Shown: positions 1-11,225, counted from the first letter of the stretch. The stretch is DNA of 64,000 nt from Sycon ciliatum (GCF_964019385.1 NC_088651.1:518863-582862); one strand, 5' to 3'. The notes: generated by a model from the letters alone, not told the origin. Translations and numbers: made by a program.

Positions 1-1
1 A

Positions 2-1330
2 GTTGATCTCAAGCAGATGGTCGGGAGACTGGCGTTTGCCCCGATGACGGACGATGAGAAGGAAATTGTCCTGGCCACACCGAATGAACTCGAGTATGAC
101 ATACCGGTGCTGGAGAGTTGTGACGAGTCGGATGATCACAACATCTATGACGACACGGTAGCCATGCCGAATTTGTACTCCGAGGCCCACTGCCACGTCC
201 ATATTTATGATACAACGGACCTTCAACATGGTGGCGGCGACGGTGAACTGGACCCGTATGCATACAATGGTGTGGATGGCGACGAAGTTCACGAACATCC
301 GGATACCTGGTACTCGACACCGCCGGATCTGGATGAGATTTACACCGACCTGGCGGAAGACATTGCACAGATCAACGCACGCAGCACCACAGACACAGCA
401 GACCCTGAACTGCCAGTACGGAACATCACACAAAGTAGCAATGCTGCTGCTGCCTTTCATCCCCAGCCGGCACCACTCTCTAGTGCTCCACAACCATCGG
501 CCTTAGAGCACAGGCCGTCCAAAAAGTCACGTCGTAACTCCAAAGCCAAGTCGATGATGGTCACTGATAGCTTCCGACGCATCCTACAGAACAAACGACG
601 GCGAATATCAGTGGGAAGCAGCTACGAATCGGCCATGCAGCCAAGTGATAGCTTCACCTGGGTTCGAGAACCAGACAAGCAGCAACCCACTGCAGCACGG
701 CAGGCCGCCAATGAGCCTGAAGAGCATAGAGTTACGTTTGATTCTAGCAAGGTGATCCTGGCATCGTCGAACTCAGAATACCACCAACCTATAGATAGCA
801 TAAATATACCGGTGCCACCGGAAAGTAAGGAATCCCCACAGCATTACTACCGACAGCCGGTTGACAGTCTGCCGAGGGGCATGGCACCCAAGGACTGTCT
901 GCAGCAGGCTGGAAGTCCTGGTTTTCCACCACCGCCGCCTCCCGTTGATCTTATTCCCGTGGAGTCTAACCTGGCTGCGTCCAATCCTGGACTTGAGTAC
1001 TCGTCATCGGCCATAGTCGGGCCCAACAAACCGCCCCGAGTGCTCAAGAACACCGGGCTGGTCAAACGGAGACAGTCACAGAGCCGCATCAGTACCAGCC
1101 GATCCACTGCCAGCCGCCCAATGTCCCTTCCCATCGGACCTGCCTCTTCGGTGGTCATTGTCAAGAGCGAGAATCGGAAATCCAAGCCTGTCGTCGCTGC
1201 TAAGCCGCGGACGGCACTGAAGCCTCCGCATCTCACCGCCGGTAATAGGGTTGCGCCCAAACAATCTGTGCTTGTTGCAGAATCAGGTGACGTATATAGA
1301 TTACCGTCGAAACACCACGCTGCTGCATAG
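2..1330 (+). CDS. C-terminal part of a disordered, phosphotyrosine- and proline-rich protein (5' partial)
   Basis: I do not recognise the family. The frame is open from base 2 to the TAG at 1328-1330. The first ATG is at 17, but codons before it are also open, so this may be the last exon of a longer gene. Counting from that Met (437 residues): four acidic-context tyrosines at 44, 54, 64 and 109 (NIYDD, NLYSE, HIYDT, EIYTDL) look like SH2-ligand sites; basic clusters at 169-176 and 192-198 contain RRNS and RRIS, which fit basophilic kinase sites or a nuclear signal; a run of six prolines at 304-309 followed by V-D and a C-terminal KPR/KPP stretch (396-404) could bind SH3, WW or EVH1 domains. 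There is no signal peptide, membrane segment or folded domain in the visible part. By inference it is a cytoplasmic receptor tail or a scaffold/adaptor. The ORFs on the opposite strand are shadows of its codon use. Confidence 0.6.
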   Translation, partial: VDLKQMVGRLAFAPMTDDEKEIVLATPNELEYDIPVLESCDESDDHNIYDDTVAMPNLYSEAHCHVHIYDTTDLQHGGGDGELDPYAYNGVDGDEVHEHPDTWYSTPPDLDEIYTDLAEDIAQINARSTTDTADPELPVRNITQSSNAAAAFHPQPAPLSSAPQPSALEHRPSKKSRRNSKAKSMMVTDSFRRILQNKRRRISVGSSYESAMQPSDSFTWVREPDKQQPTAARQAANEPEEHRVTFDSSKVILASSNSEYHQPIDSINIPVPPESKESPQHYYRQPVDSLPRGMAPKDCLQQAGSPGFPPPPPPVDLIPVESNLAASNPGLEYSSSAIVGPNKPPRVLKNTGLVKRRQSQSRISTSRSTASRPMSLPIGPASSVVIVKSENRKSKPVVAAKPRTALKPPHLTAGNRVAPKQSVLVAESGDVYRLPSKHHAAA

Positions 1331-1747
1331 GCTCACTTTACAATGTCTTGAGTTTAGTACTGTCTAATGAAGTGCAGTGCCTAGGAAAAGGGCGCACATC
1401 AGCAGACTCGAGTAACGAGTTTACCCAAATGTTGTCCTTTATACGCGATAGATGACTGCTCGGTCAGAAAAGAATCATGATCTTGATACATCTGTAATAA
1501 TTATTGTCTGACTAACAAAAAGATTTTTTTGCTTCGCTGACGCTTATCTTCACTTCCCTTGTTCACCTCTCTCTCTTCGCTCTTCTGGCTGCATTCTTTG
1601 TAGCACTCCTCTATAAAATTTAATGTACGCATCTGTCTTCTATCTCTCGTCCTCTTCTTCCTAATGTGTTTTTACGAATGTTCCCGTGACCATTCTCTGG
1701 AGGAGTTCAGCAAGCAGAAGCAGGCACGTGCATGTACTACTAGTGTT

Positions 1748-1897
1748 CAATGAAATCCGATCGATTGGGAGGCAAGTAGTTTGTGCCCTGGACCATTTCA
1801 CAGCCTAGTGTTCCAGGGAGGTCTAGAGCTGCACGGCACCCAGCACATACATGAGTAACATGACGATGTTCTTGATTCATGCGGTCGGATTTCATTG
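1748..1897. repeat. short foldback element, TIR related to GAAATCCGAC family
   Basis: A 13-base arm (CAATGAAATCCGA at 1748-1760) is repeated as its exact reverse complement at 1885-1897, with 124 bases between. The arm resembles the termini of two cleaner foldbacks in this window (18724-18785 and 42981-43099), so this is probably a decayed member of the same MITE-like family. Confidence 0.4.
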
Positions 1898-1947
1898 AGA
1901 GGCGTATTGTACAATGGCATGTACCTGCGTTGTCTAATCTTTAGTAT

Positions 1948-1953
1948 AATAAA
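1948..1953 (+). promoter_or_regulatory. candidate polyadenylation signal AATAAA
   Basis: A canonical AATAAA hexamer about 620 bases after the stop codon of the left-edge gene. It is the first one downstream, which would give a 3' UTR of roughly 0.64 kb. A U/GU-rich element is not obvious after it, so the call is tentative. Confidence 0.3.
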
Positions 1954-2547
1954 ATTTTAGTATAATGATAGTTTTAGGATACATGTACGTGTGGATGGCC
2001 AAAACGGACACATGATGAGAAAGGACGCACCCAGACAGCTTGGGCTTGAACGTGCTACATTTACGTCACAGCCAGCTCGCAGTGGAGCTATGACAACAGT
2101 GACTTTTGGATCCACTTGGATCCTGTTTTTGTGTGGATCCATACAAATTTGAGTGGTTTCCCTGATCTGAATACTCACATCACATCCACTGGTATTGACT
2201 GGACTGGGCTTTACTGCTGTAACTGGTCCGAGACCTACTCTCTGGTACGAGAAAAATCACAAATAGACCTACGTGCGACGCGAGGGGTAGATCTACACAA
2301 TATTTGTGCCATCAATCCCGTCCATGTGCGTGCGCGAGTAGTACAGTCATGCAGTTGTGTGCGTGTCTGTGCGTGCGTGCGTGCGTGTGCGGCGTTGCGT
2401 CTGACATTATAAAAGTATCAGTAGATTCAAGGACGCTGGCATGCACGATCTTGAGACTGATCCTCATGTACATGTACATAATGTCATTATACATGATATG
2501 TATCATGTGTGTAGCCTCGTGACGTCAATGAGATTGTGTGTGTGTGT

Positions 2548-2586
2548 GGGGGGGGGGGGGGGGGTGGGGGGTGGGGGGGGGGGGGG
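2548..2586. repeat. G-homopolymer tract with T interruptions
   Basis: Almost uninterrupted G for about 39 bases, broken by two T, following a (GT)n run. It could form a G-quadruplex and is also a place where read accuracy and length are often poor. Confidence 0.85.
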
Positions 2587-4012
2587 TGCATATGCATCCT
2601 TTAGACACTGCGATACCTGTAGGTAGGAAGTAGTCTCAGCTATTCAGTGACCTTTAGCCTAGGTCCAGAGATTCAGCTACCCAGTTCGAACTGTGGCTGT
2701 GCTACGTGCAGTACGAGTTGATTGCGACCCTCGGCCTGCATCCCGACCCGTTGCACTTGCATGTATATAGGCTAAGATGACTTAGGTGAGGCGACTTCTC
2801 CGCAGGAATCGTTGAGCTAGCAACCTGCCTTCTTCACTCTCCCGATGCGCGTGTCGAGATGGCAGAGGGCGCGCTCACGGAATTGCGCACCAGTAACGAT
2901 AGTGTGGACAATGAAGGGAGTACATCGTAACATTCGGATTCTTGAAATGGAATGCCGATCCGACTCCATGGTCTAGACCTGAAGCAAGCCAGTATCCAGC
3001 ATTGTTAGCGGATGGTGTCACACTTGAACATCGACAAATCCACTTCGGGGGTCTTTTGTCCGATGGAGAAGTGTTTCGGCCAACAATAGAAATGGGTTCG
3101 AACACCCGGCACAATCTGAGGTGAGAAGTTTCTTGCCGCGAGCATTTTTCACTTGTTTGTGCGATGGTGATTGTAATTGGAAACTCGCAACCACGAGTAA
3201 CTCTTTGTCCGCCCTCAAACCCATGGCCTGATGAAAGGTTCTTGCGGTCGGTCATAACCTGAAGTGTTTTGGTTGAAATCACAGTAAGTGGGAGGAACAG
3301 AATTGCATCCATAATAGTGCCAACACTCTGTACTGTGCCATGCGAGCTTGATTGTGTGTTGTAAAGAAATGGCCGCAAGAGTATCGAGGTCACGTTTCCA
3401 CCATACTCCATTGCACGTACGACCGAGTCTTGACAAGACGCACTTTGTCAGACATACTCGTTCGGATGGATTTTACAATAGACACGGAGAAGACGTGGAC
3501 TTGATTGTGCGCCACAGGTGACGCAGGGTCCTTTTCGGAGACCCATGGATATGGCGATATCACCAATGTGAACTCGTGATGAAGAACTACACGCAGTCTC
3601 TGGACTCTTGTCTGACACGGCCCAAACCCATACTCTATCCGACTAAACGCCAGTTTGTCAGCAAACTCCAGGTTCAGGCACTAGTGATTGGAATGACATT
3701 GAGCCGATCACTGAAAGCCGGCGATGAAGGAAGCGTCTAGCGGATCCCACATTGATAGCAGACACCATCTTGCAGCAGAAGAGCACTGACATTTCCCTAG
3801 TCTGCGGGTAAAGAGCTTTTCACGAACGCACTAGCTCAATCCCGTTCAACATGTACATGATTGTATCTACATTATGCATGTGCATGCGCGATATATTCAC
3901 TACATGTCAAACAATGTCAATTAACTCACACAATTAGAATGGACGGGCTCCGCACAGGTACCGGTAAAGGTGTGCATGTACGTACATGTACATGACATGT
4001 ACGTGTATTCAG

Positions 4013-4196
4013 TAGAGAGGTTACGATGCACGATATTTCTGACGTGACGCGCAATTTCACGTCAAATTTTGCGTAAAACTCCACATTTCGACGTGAGCTG
4101 CAGGTCACTCGCGTTGTTTTCGAACGCGGGAGCCAAATAACCCGAGGTGAACTATCACGTCACGTCAAAAATAACGTGCAACTTAACCTCTCTCTA
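4013..4196. mobile_element. MITE-like element, TIR TAGAGAGGTTA (copy 1)
   Basis: Ends are inverted copies: TAGAGAGGTTACGATGCACG at the left, and at the right a sequence whose reverse complement reads TAGAGAGAGGTTAAGTTGCACG. About 184 bp with no coding capacity. The interior (CGACGTGAGCTGCAGGTCAC at 4090-4109) is shared almost exactly with a second copy at 43378-43499, which confirms a dispersed family. Superfamily is not assigned because no clear target-site duplication is visible. Confidence 0.6.
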
Positions 4197-5452
4197 GTAT
4201 AACGTTATGTATGTACGTGTGTCTTCATGGGCCAGCCAGCTTTTCTCGGACTCAGCCTTTGGGACTACATGTACTGGCGAACGCACACCAACCACCAAAA
4301 GACGCCGCACTGGAGTGGCTGGCAGGACAATGATGTCGCGCGTCCTTGGCTGAACTACATGTATACTGCTACAACCATTGTTGCTGGTCTGTGTGAGCTC
4401 ATGATTAGCTTATTTGTCTAATCAGGGTCCCTTGTTCTAAGGTCAGACAATCAGTTCCACTCGCCAATTAGCAATAATTATTATTGCTACCATCCACTAG
4501 GCCCTGATTGCTATGCCGCGTGTTGTGGAAGCGAGAACGAAGATGGAATGCTTCGACGACGAGTTGAATTTTTAATCTCGTGGGCGAGACCTTGCGAATT
4601 GTTCACTGGAGTCGAGTCAAGACTTTCTGGAAGCGTCCACGTTGCAGAACGGTTAGACTGCCAAAGGAGGACACGATCCACAAATTCCTTCTGGCATGCT
4701 TTGTGTCAGGGTGCGTGGCAAATGCCCTCCATCTTACAGTGCGCTTGTTAAAGGACTCTTAAGCGAGCTGTCCGTCATGTTCCGTGTGATTTTTGAATCG
4801 GACGTTTACCATAATGTCTATGACATATCACTGAAGACCTCCTTGCCGGTGATGTATAATTATACTATGTACTGGCGTTTGCACGGGGCTTCTGAGGACA
4901 CTTCGTATGATGTAAGCATGATGCAAGCTGAATCTGCCAACCTTTACTTTCTCTCCCTCTTTGCATGCCATACTGACGCGTGTGAGGGGGTGAAGTATGC
5001 ATTACACATACTCCCATACACCTACAAGTACAGTCATGTACATGAATAGTGCCGCAGAGATGGAAAATTGAACATTTCAGCTTGTAATCCCTAGTTCTGT
5101 GAGCTTAATACCTGGTGGACCCTAGATGATCAATACTGGAAATGAGTGTGTGCTTTCCATTACAACTTCATTGGTATTGTAAACACAAACACACACACAC
5201 ACACACACGCAATTCGAACACTTGCAATTCACTCAGGATGAACGATTACACGAGTAAATCTGTACCATTTTTTGATCAACATTTCGTATCTACATTGAAT
5301 ACAAAGTTTCATGATGGCATTATCCCTTGCGGAATGCGAACGGGGATATGCCTTTGCTTCAAAGTACAATTTAAACAATGTGACTTCCATGTATCAGCAC
5401 GGTTCATAGATGAACGTCTGAACTATGTTCATGTGCAGGAATGTTTACATGA
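4197..5452. other. non-coding stretch before the LINE
   Basis: No gene recognised. Short ORFs of 60-117 codons overlap here without any recognisable motif. A (CA)n run lies at about 5186-5208. The region ends where the frame of the LINE ORF1 opens. Confidence 0.5.
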
Positions 5453-6100
5453 TTCCGTGTACGGTACTATTGGGCACCCTCTGCCGTACGGTATAAGGAT
5501 CAACCACGCACCTGTAGGGTATGCGAGTCCCCAGGTCACCTGGCCGCGGACTGCCCCACCAGGCCACGCACCCCTCGTGGAACGTACGCTAACAGGGTCA
5601 AATCGGGACCCCAGAAAGGGCGCGAGGATCAGCCACTGCCTGAAAGCCTAGCCTCTGCAGTTAAATCGGGACCCCAGGAGGTCATCGGTGCAGACAAAGC
5701 GCGCGAGGATCAGCCACAACACGAGAGCCTGGGCGCTTCTCCAGCTGGTCAGGTCGACTCGAGACCCCTGGAGGAGGGCACGGGTACACATGGCAGCCAA
5801 GACTCAGCTTCTGCCGTAACTGTCAAAATGCGACCTGAGCATGATAAACAAAGCAACCACGTGGAACTTGACCTGACTCTGTCTCCTGACAGCAGCTGGG
5901 CCGAGGAGTCGGACTGTCCACCTGAGGGGAAACTCTCAGGGGGCGATGAGGCTAGAGCATTGGCGATATTGGCAGACTGCTTCCACAAGAGGCCGCGGGA
6001 GTCGACCTCCCCATTGGTAGTTTCCAGTGATAACCAGAGAAAGAAGAAGGCGAAAAAGATCACTGCGTCAAGCAACAAGCAGATAACTTGGCGCAGATAA
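5453..6100 (+). pseudogene. LINE ORF1, 5'-truncated, with CCHC zinc knuckle
   Basis: The frame is open from 5453 (a TGA lies at 5450-5452) to the TAA at 6098-6100, with no ATG before 5828. The translation begins in mid-protein and soon contains CRVCESPGHLAADC, a C-x2-C-x4-H-x4-C zinc knuckle at 5513-5554, typical of the gag-like RNA-binding ORF1 of non-LTR retrotransposons. The rest is hydrophilic and low complexity, with an imperfect internal duplication (VKSGPQ...REDQP...ESL twice), and ends in a lysine-rich patch (RKKKAKK). It lies 215 bases upstream of ORF2 on the same strand. The missing N-terminal half indicates 5' truncation, or an upstream exon or frameshift that I cannot see. The protein would bind element RNA in a ribonucleoprotein particle. 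Confidence 0.65.
5598..5730 (+). repeat. imperfect internal duplication in LINE ORF1
   Basis: The phrase AAATCGGGACCCCAG occurs at about 5599 and again at 5662, each followed by a GCGCGAGGATCAGCCAC block and a GAAAGCCT or GAGAGCCT block. The second unit carries an insertion, so the two are about 60-70 bases each. Confidence 0.6.
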
Positions 6101-6315
6101 CATCTTCTCCCCCTGTGTAGCCCTAGGTATACAAACACAATCTGGTTTTCCCTGTCCTACTTCAACCTCGTGTCTTCCTCCAGCTTCCTCATTCTTATCT
6201 TTAGCTTGATCCTTTTAGGTATTTCATTAGATTTTAGGACCCTTAGCCATACATGTAACTATGCACCCGCTTACGCCAAATGTCCCTCCCCTTTTTTTAA
6301 TTACTTCCTCCTGCA

Positions 6316-9210
6316 ATGAAGGGTAGCAAGAATCTTCGCATTCTCTGCACAAACGCTTTCGGCCTAGCCAGCAAACTTCCCGACCTACAGCACGCACTCC
6401 TGCAGCATCAACCCGACGTAGCAATTGTGACAGAAACGAAGTTCACTGCGGAGAAAGTGCTTCCCTCTGACATCAGCTTCCCTGGATACAGCTCACCACT
6501 TCGGTTGGACAGAACGGCACATGGGGGAGGGGTAGCCATCTGGGTGAAGTCGTCACTCCCCTCCATGCTCATCCCTGACCTCATGTCCCCCGCACATGAG
6601 ATCATCTGGGTTTCTCTCCAGCTGGCCCCAGGTCTCCGCACCGTCTTGGGAGCAGTGTATCGGCCAGGGTCCTGTGCCCCTGGCGATCTTACCTTAATCG
6701 ATCATCTCGACAACATCCTCCCAGAAGCTAGACACCAGGGCTCCCACATTATCCTAGCTGGCGATTTCAACGTGCACAACCGGGCTTGGCTGAACAGCTC
6801 GAAATCTACGCCTGCAGGCGAGGCTCTCGAAGATACCTGCGCTGCCCATCTTCTTGTCCAGCATGTCACAGTACCGACTCGTGGAGACAACCCGCTAGAT
6901 CTCATAATGTCAACGTTCACGTCCCCAGTAACTACACGTATACTTCCGCCCCTCGGTCGATCTGACCATGCAGTTGTACTGTCAGACTTTTCTTCCGTGC
7001 TCCCTAGACGTGAACCCCCTGTTAAGCGAACAGTATTTCGCTACAACAGGGCAGACTGGGATCGCCTTAGGGCGCACCTTCGCAACGTGGAATGGGGTGA
7101 TATCATCACGGAGGACCCAGAAACTTCCTGTGAGCAGGTTACCGCTTCGATTACTGCAGCTGTTGCACAGTTTGTCCCATCCAAAGTTCTGGAAACGAGG
7201 CCTTCCGATCCGGTATGGTGGACGCCTGAATGCACAGAGACCGAGAGGGAGAAGGAGAAGCGCTGGCGCGACTGGAGAAAACACCCTTATGACCCAGCAC
7301 TTCAGCAGGCATTCACCGATTCCGTGACTGTAGCGATCGCCACCCAGTTCCGATCACGACGTGCAAAGGAGGACAGCCTCCGTCGCAGCCTCTCAACTGG
7401 GTCCCTCAGAGACAAACAGTGGTGGACGAAGTTGAAGAACGCTGCTGGCAACCGCACACAGCCCGAAATTCCCCTAGTTGTCGACTCTGACGGCCGTGAG
7501 TGGGCAACAAGCTCAGAGAAAGCAGAGGCATTCGCTCGCTTTTTCTCGAAGAAATGTAGCGTTGCCGGTCCGGACCTTGTGGAGGCTGACCTACCGGACC
7601 CTGCTCCCTCAGAGGCTCCACCTCTTCGCACCATCCGCTTCCGCCCACAGGCTGTCCGCCGACTCCTGGCAAGGCTCGACGTCTCCAAGGCTACCGGGCC
7701 TGACGGTATTTCTGCTCGCGTCCTTAAGGAATGTGCTCATGAGCTCGCAGAGCCACTGTCCAAGCTTTTTGCTTTATGCTTCCGGTCTGGAGTGCAACCT
7801 AGGATGTGGAAGACGGCCAACGTGGTTCCGATCCACAAGCGATCTTCCCGCTCAACCCTTAAGAACTACAGGCCCGTATCCTTACTGTGCATAATCTCGA
7901 AAGTAATGGAAACTCTTGTAAACAGACACATCGTAAACTATTTTGAAGACCATCATCTGCTCACGTCGCACCAGTTTGGATTTCGCAGAGGCCTTGGAAC
8001 ATCGGACGCTTTGCAAGCTCTCCAAACTGCCTGGGCAAGCGCTGTGGGCTGTGGAGGGGCGGCTCGTATCCTAGCTGTGGACATCGCAGGAGCGTTTGAT
8101 CGTGTCTCGCATGTCGGCCTCCTTCACAAGGTGCGTAGCCTAGGCATAGATGGTCCGCTTCAGAGATGGCTGGCCTCGTACCTGGACACCCGTTCCCTAC
8201 AGTGCCTCGTTGGAGGGCGGACGTCATCTAGGTATACGACCTCCGCTGGAGTCCCCCAGGGAAGCATCCTTGGACCAACGCTTTTCCTGGCCTACGTCAA
8301 CGACGCGCCAGATGTTCTCGCTGACGGCGCCAGTTTGGAAGCCTATGCTGATGATACAACTTTGTACAGCTTAGTCACCTCCCAGCAGACCCCAACAGTC
8401 GCCGCGCAGTCACTGCAGGTGTCCGTTGACCGACTGCACGAGTGGGGTCATACATGGAAAGTGATGTTTGAACCGACCAAATCCCAGGCCATGACAGCCA
8501 CCCTCAGACGCACCGGCTTAGATCTCCCCCCACTCCTGTTTGGTGGCACACTGGTGCCCGAGACAACCACCATCACCCTCCTTGGTGTGAAGGTGGACGC
8601 CAAGTTGACCTTCAGCGATCACCTACGCTCCGTAGCCACCCGTGCACGCCAACGGCTTGGGGTCCTAAACAGAGCCGCCCACATACTCACCCCCGCCGGC
8701 CGGACGACCGTATACAAGGCGTTCGTACGACCAGTCATGGAGTATGCGCCTCTTGTATGGATGGGAGCTGCGCAGAGCCACCTCCAGCGTCTGAACAATG
8801 TTCAGCGCCGCGCGCTTCATGCTATCGGCCCTGGGGCACACCTACCCAGCCTGGCCATCCGCCGCACTGTTGCCTCGCTTGCCTGCCTGTACAAGCTGCA
8901 CTACTTGCCTGGTCCTCCGCAGCTGCTCTCTGTGTTGCCACCGCGCCACATCATCTCTACCAACCCCAGAACTCGCAGCGAGCACGGTGCTGTCAGTGGC
9001 CATGACCACCAGCTCCAACACCAGCTGCCTGCATCTGCCCCGCTGGCACTGAAGCGCTCGTTCCCACACTGCAGCATCAGCGATTGGAACTCCCTCCCTG
9101 CCGCTCTCCTATCCCAGCCTCCCCACAGCAAGAGAATGCAATCATTCAAAACGAATGTTTACCGCCATCTTCGCAGCACAAACTGGCTCTGGGCAGTCGA
9201 TTCCCTATGA
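6316..9210 (+). CDS. LINE ORF2: AP-type endonuclease and reverse transcriptase
   Basis: An uninterrupted 964-residue ORF2 of a non-LTR retrotransposon. It nicks target DNA and copies element RNA at the nick (target-primed reverse transcription). The N-terminal endonuclease/exonuclease/phosphatase domain (about 8-230) shows the TETK glutamate (40), GGGVAIWV (70-77), AGDFN (148-152) and the SDH triad (216-218). The reverse transcriptase (about 440-760) shows NYRPVSLL (517-524), GFRRG (555-559), the first catalytic aspartate in AVDIAGAFDRV (587-597), GVPQGSILGP (645-654) and the YADD box (677-680). A conserved C-terminal WNSLP motif begins at residue 924. No RNase H domain is seen. The architecture fits the Jockey/CR1-like group; the clade needs a tree. 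The start is the first ATG in the frame, 215 bases after ORF1. No stops or frameshifts are seen, which indicates a young copy. Confidence 0.95.
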   Translation: MKGSKNLRILCTNAFGLASKLPDLQHALLQHQPDVAIVTETKFTAEKVLPSDISFPGYSSPLRLDRTAHGGGVAIWVKSSLPSMLIPDLMSPAHEIIWVSLQLAPGLRTVLGAVYRPGSCAPGDLTLIDHLDNILPEARHQGSHIILAGDFNVHNRAWLNSSKSTPAGEALEDTCAAHLLVQHVTVPTRGDNPLDLIMSTFTSPVTTRILPPLGRSDHAVVLSDFSSVLPRREPPVKRTVFRYNRADWDRLRAHLRNVEWGDIITEDPETSCEQVTASITAAVAQFVPSKVLETRPSDPVWWTPECTETEREKEKRWRDWRKHPYDPALQQAFTDSVTVAIATQFRSRRAKEDSLRRSLSTGSLRDKQWWTKLKNAAGNRTQPEIPLVVDSDGREWATSSEKAEAFARFFSKKCSVAGPDLVEADLPDPAPSEAPPLRTIRFRPQAVRRLLARLDVSKATGPDGISARVLKECAHELAEPLSKLFALCFRSGVQPRMWKTANVVPIHKRSSRSTLKNYRPVSLLCIISKVMETLVNRHIVNYFEDHHLLTSHQFGFRRGLGTSDALQALQTAWASAVGCGGAARILAVDIAGAFDRVSHVGLLHKVRSLGIDGPLQRWLASYLDTRSLQCLVGGRTSSRYTTSAGVPQGSILGPTLFLAYVNDAPDVLADGASLEAYADDTTLYSLVTSQQTPTVAAQSLQVSVDRLHEWGHTWKVMFEPTKSQAMTATLRRTGLDLPPLLFGGTLVPETTTITLLGVKVDAKLTFSDHLRSVATRARQRLGVLNRAAHILTPAGRTTVYKAFVRPVMEYAPLVWMGAAQSHLQRLNNVQRRALHAIGPGAHLPSLAIRRTVASLACLYKLHYLPGPPQLLSVLPPRHIISTNPRTRSEHGAVSGHDHQLQHQLPASAPLALKRSFPHCSISDWNSLPAALLSQPPHSKRMQSFKTNVYRHLRSTNWLWAVDSL

Positions 9211-9487
9211 ATAGTATGACGCTAAGACAGTTTCTCCCCCACAATCGCTCGTGTTAAGCCTTGGGTTTTTGCATCTTTCTTACCTGTACAGCTCTATCTT
9301 CTTCTTTTTTCATTGTTTTTGGTGCGTGTTTTTGGCCGTGACGCCGAGACCTCAGGTCGGCAGAGTCATCAATGCCCCACCATCACTGCTGCGTCTCGGT
9401 GCAGCGCCTGCTCATTAGTTGTCACGTTTGTCCTAGTCTCCGTACCATTGTCTTTCCTTATTCTTTTCGAGCTGGTTATGTGAATAT

Positions 9488-9490
<3 letters not shown>

Positions 9491-9519
<29 letters not shown>
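9491..9519 (+). repeat. poly(A) tail of the LINE
   Basis: An uninterrupted run of 29 A directly after the 3' UTR of the retrotransposon, marking its 3' end. Confidence 0.9.
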
Positions 9520-11006
9520 CACAAACTAGCCTTCGCATCCGCAGGCCACCACTATGCTTCAACAGTACATCGTGCCGATATACAAGTACATGTATGACAC
9601 GGAGTACGATGGAGGACTGTTGTAAATTCTTATCAAAGCATCATGCTATGTCACCAGAATATGTTCTTGGTTATTCATGTTTCGCTAGGGTTGGCCGCAC
9701 TGGCAGTTTGCCTCCATCTTTAGGTGGAAGTGTCACTCCAGGGCTAGACCCTGCGGGTGTGGGCGGACCGCAACTTGTGCGTTAAGACAGACATCAAGCC
9801 TAGCATGTGTCCCATATCTATGGATGCTACTAGTATCACAATTGAAATCTGTAGTCCGACGACACCTGTAAGGTCAGTCACAGATGTGGTACCGCAACAT
9901 GAAGCAATAGGCTGTCTGAATTGTCCAATGATTGGTCTTGTGCTGAATATAGTGCTCTACGCTGTGATATGCGTCTCCGTAACCAGGAAATGAAGTTGAA
10001 TTCAAGAATGATTTGCTACCCATACGCTATTATGGTTAGGGATCTTGTCTGCCCCCGAACTCAACGCCAACATCACTCAGGCGGTTCGATCAATATGACT
10101 GTGGTTTCAACGTAAAGCCTGAGGGCATGTGCATAATCTGTTCTTGCACACACATGGATAGATCTGAAGTTTCCTTGTGGTGCAAGGTCACCGATAACTA
10201 TTGAGATTGATCTCATTAGCACCATGACCATACGTTTGATGTGGATTACATGTACATATTATTATACATATCTCAACTCTAAATAGATACTCGTATCACC
10301 TGGGCAGCAGCACAATGCATAACCAGATGTGATCGATCCACGATCAGCCAAAGGAAAACTGTACGTGCGTAAACAGAATACATTTTTCAAGATGAAGCCC
10401 CGAGGGCGAAAAATTGGAGACCAATTTAACTGGGACGACCTTGCTTGTGACGGTGTTGGAAAGATCAACAGGATAATCGTATATTGGCTCATCAAGAGGT
10501 GAATTGCATGCCAAGCCTCGATCAAGAAGATTCATCAAACCTGATGTACTTACTGCACTTGGGAACATCGAATCTCGATGTTGGATCCACCACTTCACCA
10601 TCGATTGGACGAAATGAAACGAGTTTTGTACCAGGCGTGCCTGGATGTACATGTACATGCCTCAACCATGCACACAAAAGCAGCTGATCCCCGCTCCCCC
10701 CCCCCCCCACACACACATACATACACGCCTAGTGCTACTGGCTTGGAGCGCCAATCGTATTCAGGGATTCCTGGAATATGCTGCCCATACCTGTACCTAC
10801 TCGTACTTGTATCGTAATCAATCAGTCTACTCAAATACATGTGTAATCTGAACCGACTTACTTTTACACTCTGTAAGGTGACAATAGTCGTCGGTTGGGT
10901 GTCGCAAGTAAAATAAAACAGCAAAAACACACGTCGGCGGCAAACGAAGAAAATCACGCACATGTTTACCTGATAGATGCAGGAAAATTTGCATGGGAGG
11001 GGAGGT

Positions 11007-11225
11007 AAGGCCTTTAGGGTCCGGCGGATAATGCCGGCAGAAAAATTGGCAGAATTTGGTACTTTTTCTGGTACGTTTCATGTCATGTTTGGTATGTGGA
11101 TAAAGAAATGGAGCAGAATTCGAGGAGTTGTCCACCACAAGGTTTGTATGGTTCTGCCAATTTTCTGCTTTTCGAGCGGAATCTGCCACCTTTTCGAGCA
11201 GAGTGCGCCGTTCCCTAAAGGCCTT
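11007..11225. mobile_element. MITE-like element with 20-bp TIRs (AAGGCCTTTAGGG)
   Basis: The left end AAGGCCTTTAGGGTCCGGCG (11007-11026) and the right end CGCCGTTCCCTAAAGGCCTT (11206-11225) are inverted copies differing at three positions. Subterminal sequence is also mirrored (AAAATTGGCAGAA on the left against CCAATTTTCTGC on the right). It is 219 bp with no coding capacity, so non-autonomous. Confidence 0.55.

Larger units (their letters stand above)
1331..4012. other. non-coding stretch after the left-edge gene
   Basis: No gene recognised. It holds the probable 3' UTR of the left-edge gene, the foldback at 1748-1897, a GT/GC-rich simple repeat near 2330-2395, a G tract at 2548-2586 and scattered TACATG units near 3976-4000. 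Short ORFs here have no recognisable motif. Confidence 0.6.
5453..9519 (+). mobile_element. non-LTR retrotransposon, 5'-truncated, poly(A)-ended
   Basis: The element spans the ORF1 fragment, the ORF2, a 280-base 3' UTR and a 29-base A tail (9491-9519). A target-site duplication should begin just after the tail, but I could not match the bases after 9520 to a copy near 5450, so the 5' boundary is only where coding homology starts. Coding bases look more GC-rich than the flanks, as expected for an inserted element. Confidence 0.85.

Noticed and set aside
847-1264. Minus-strand ORFs of 62 and 137 codons inside the left-edge gene
   Set aside because: They are antisense shadows of a GC-rich coding region and show no domain or initiation context of their own.
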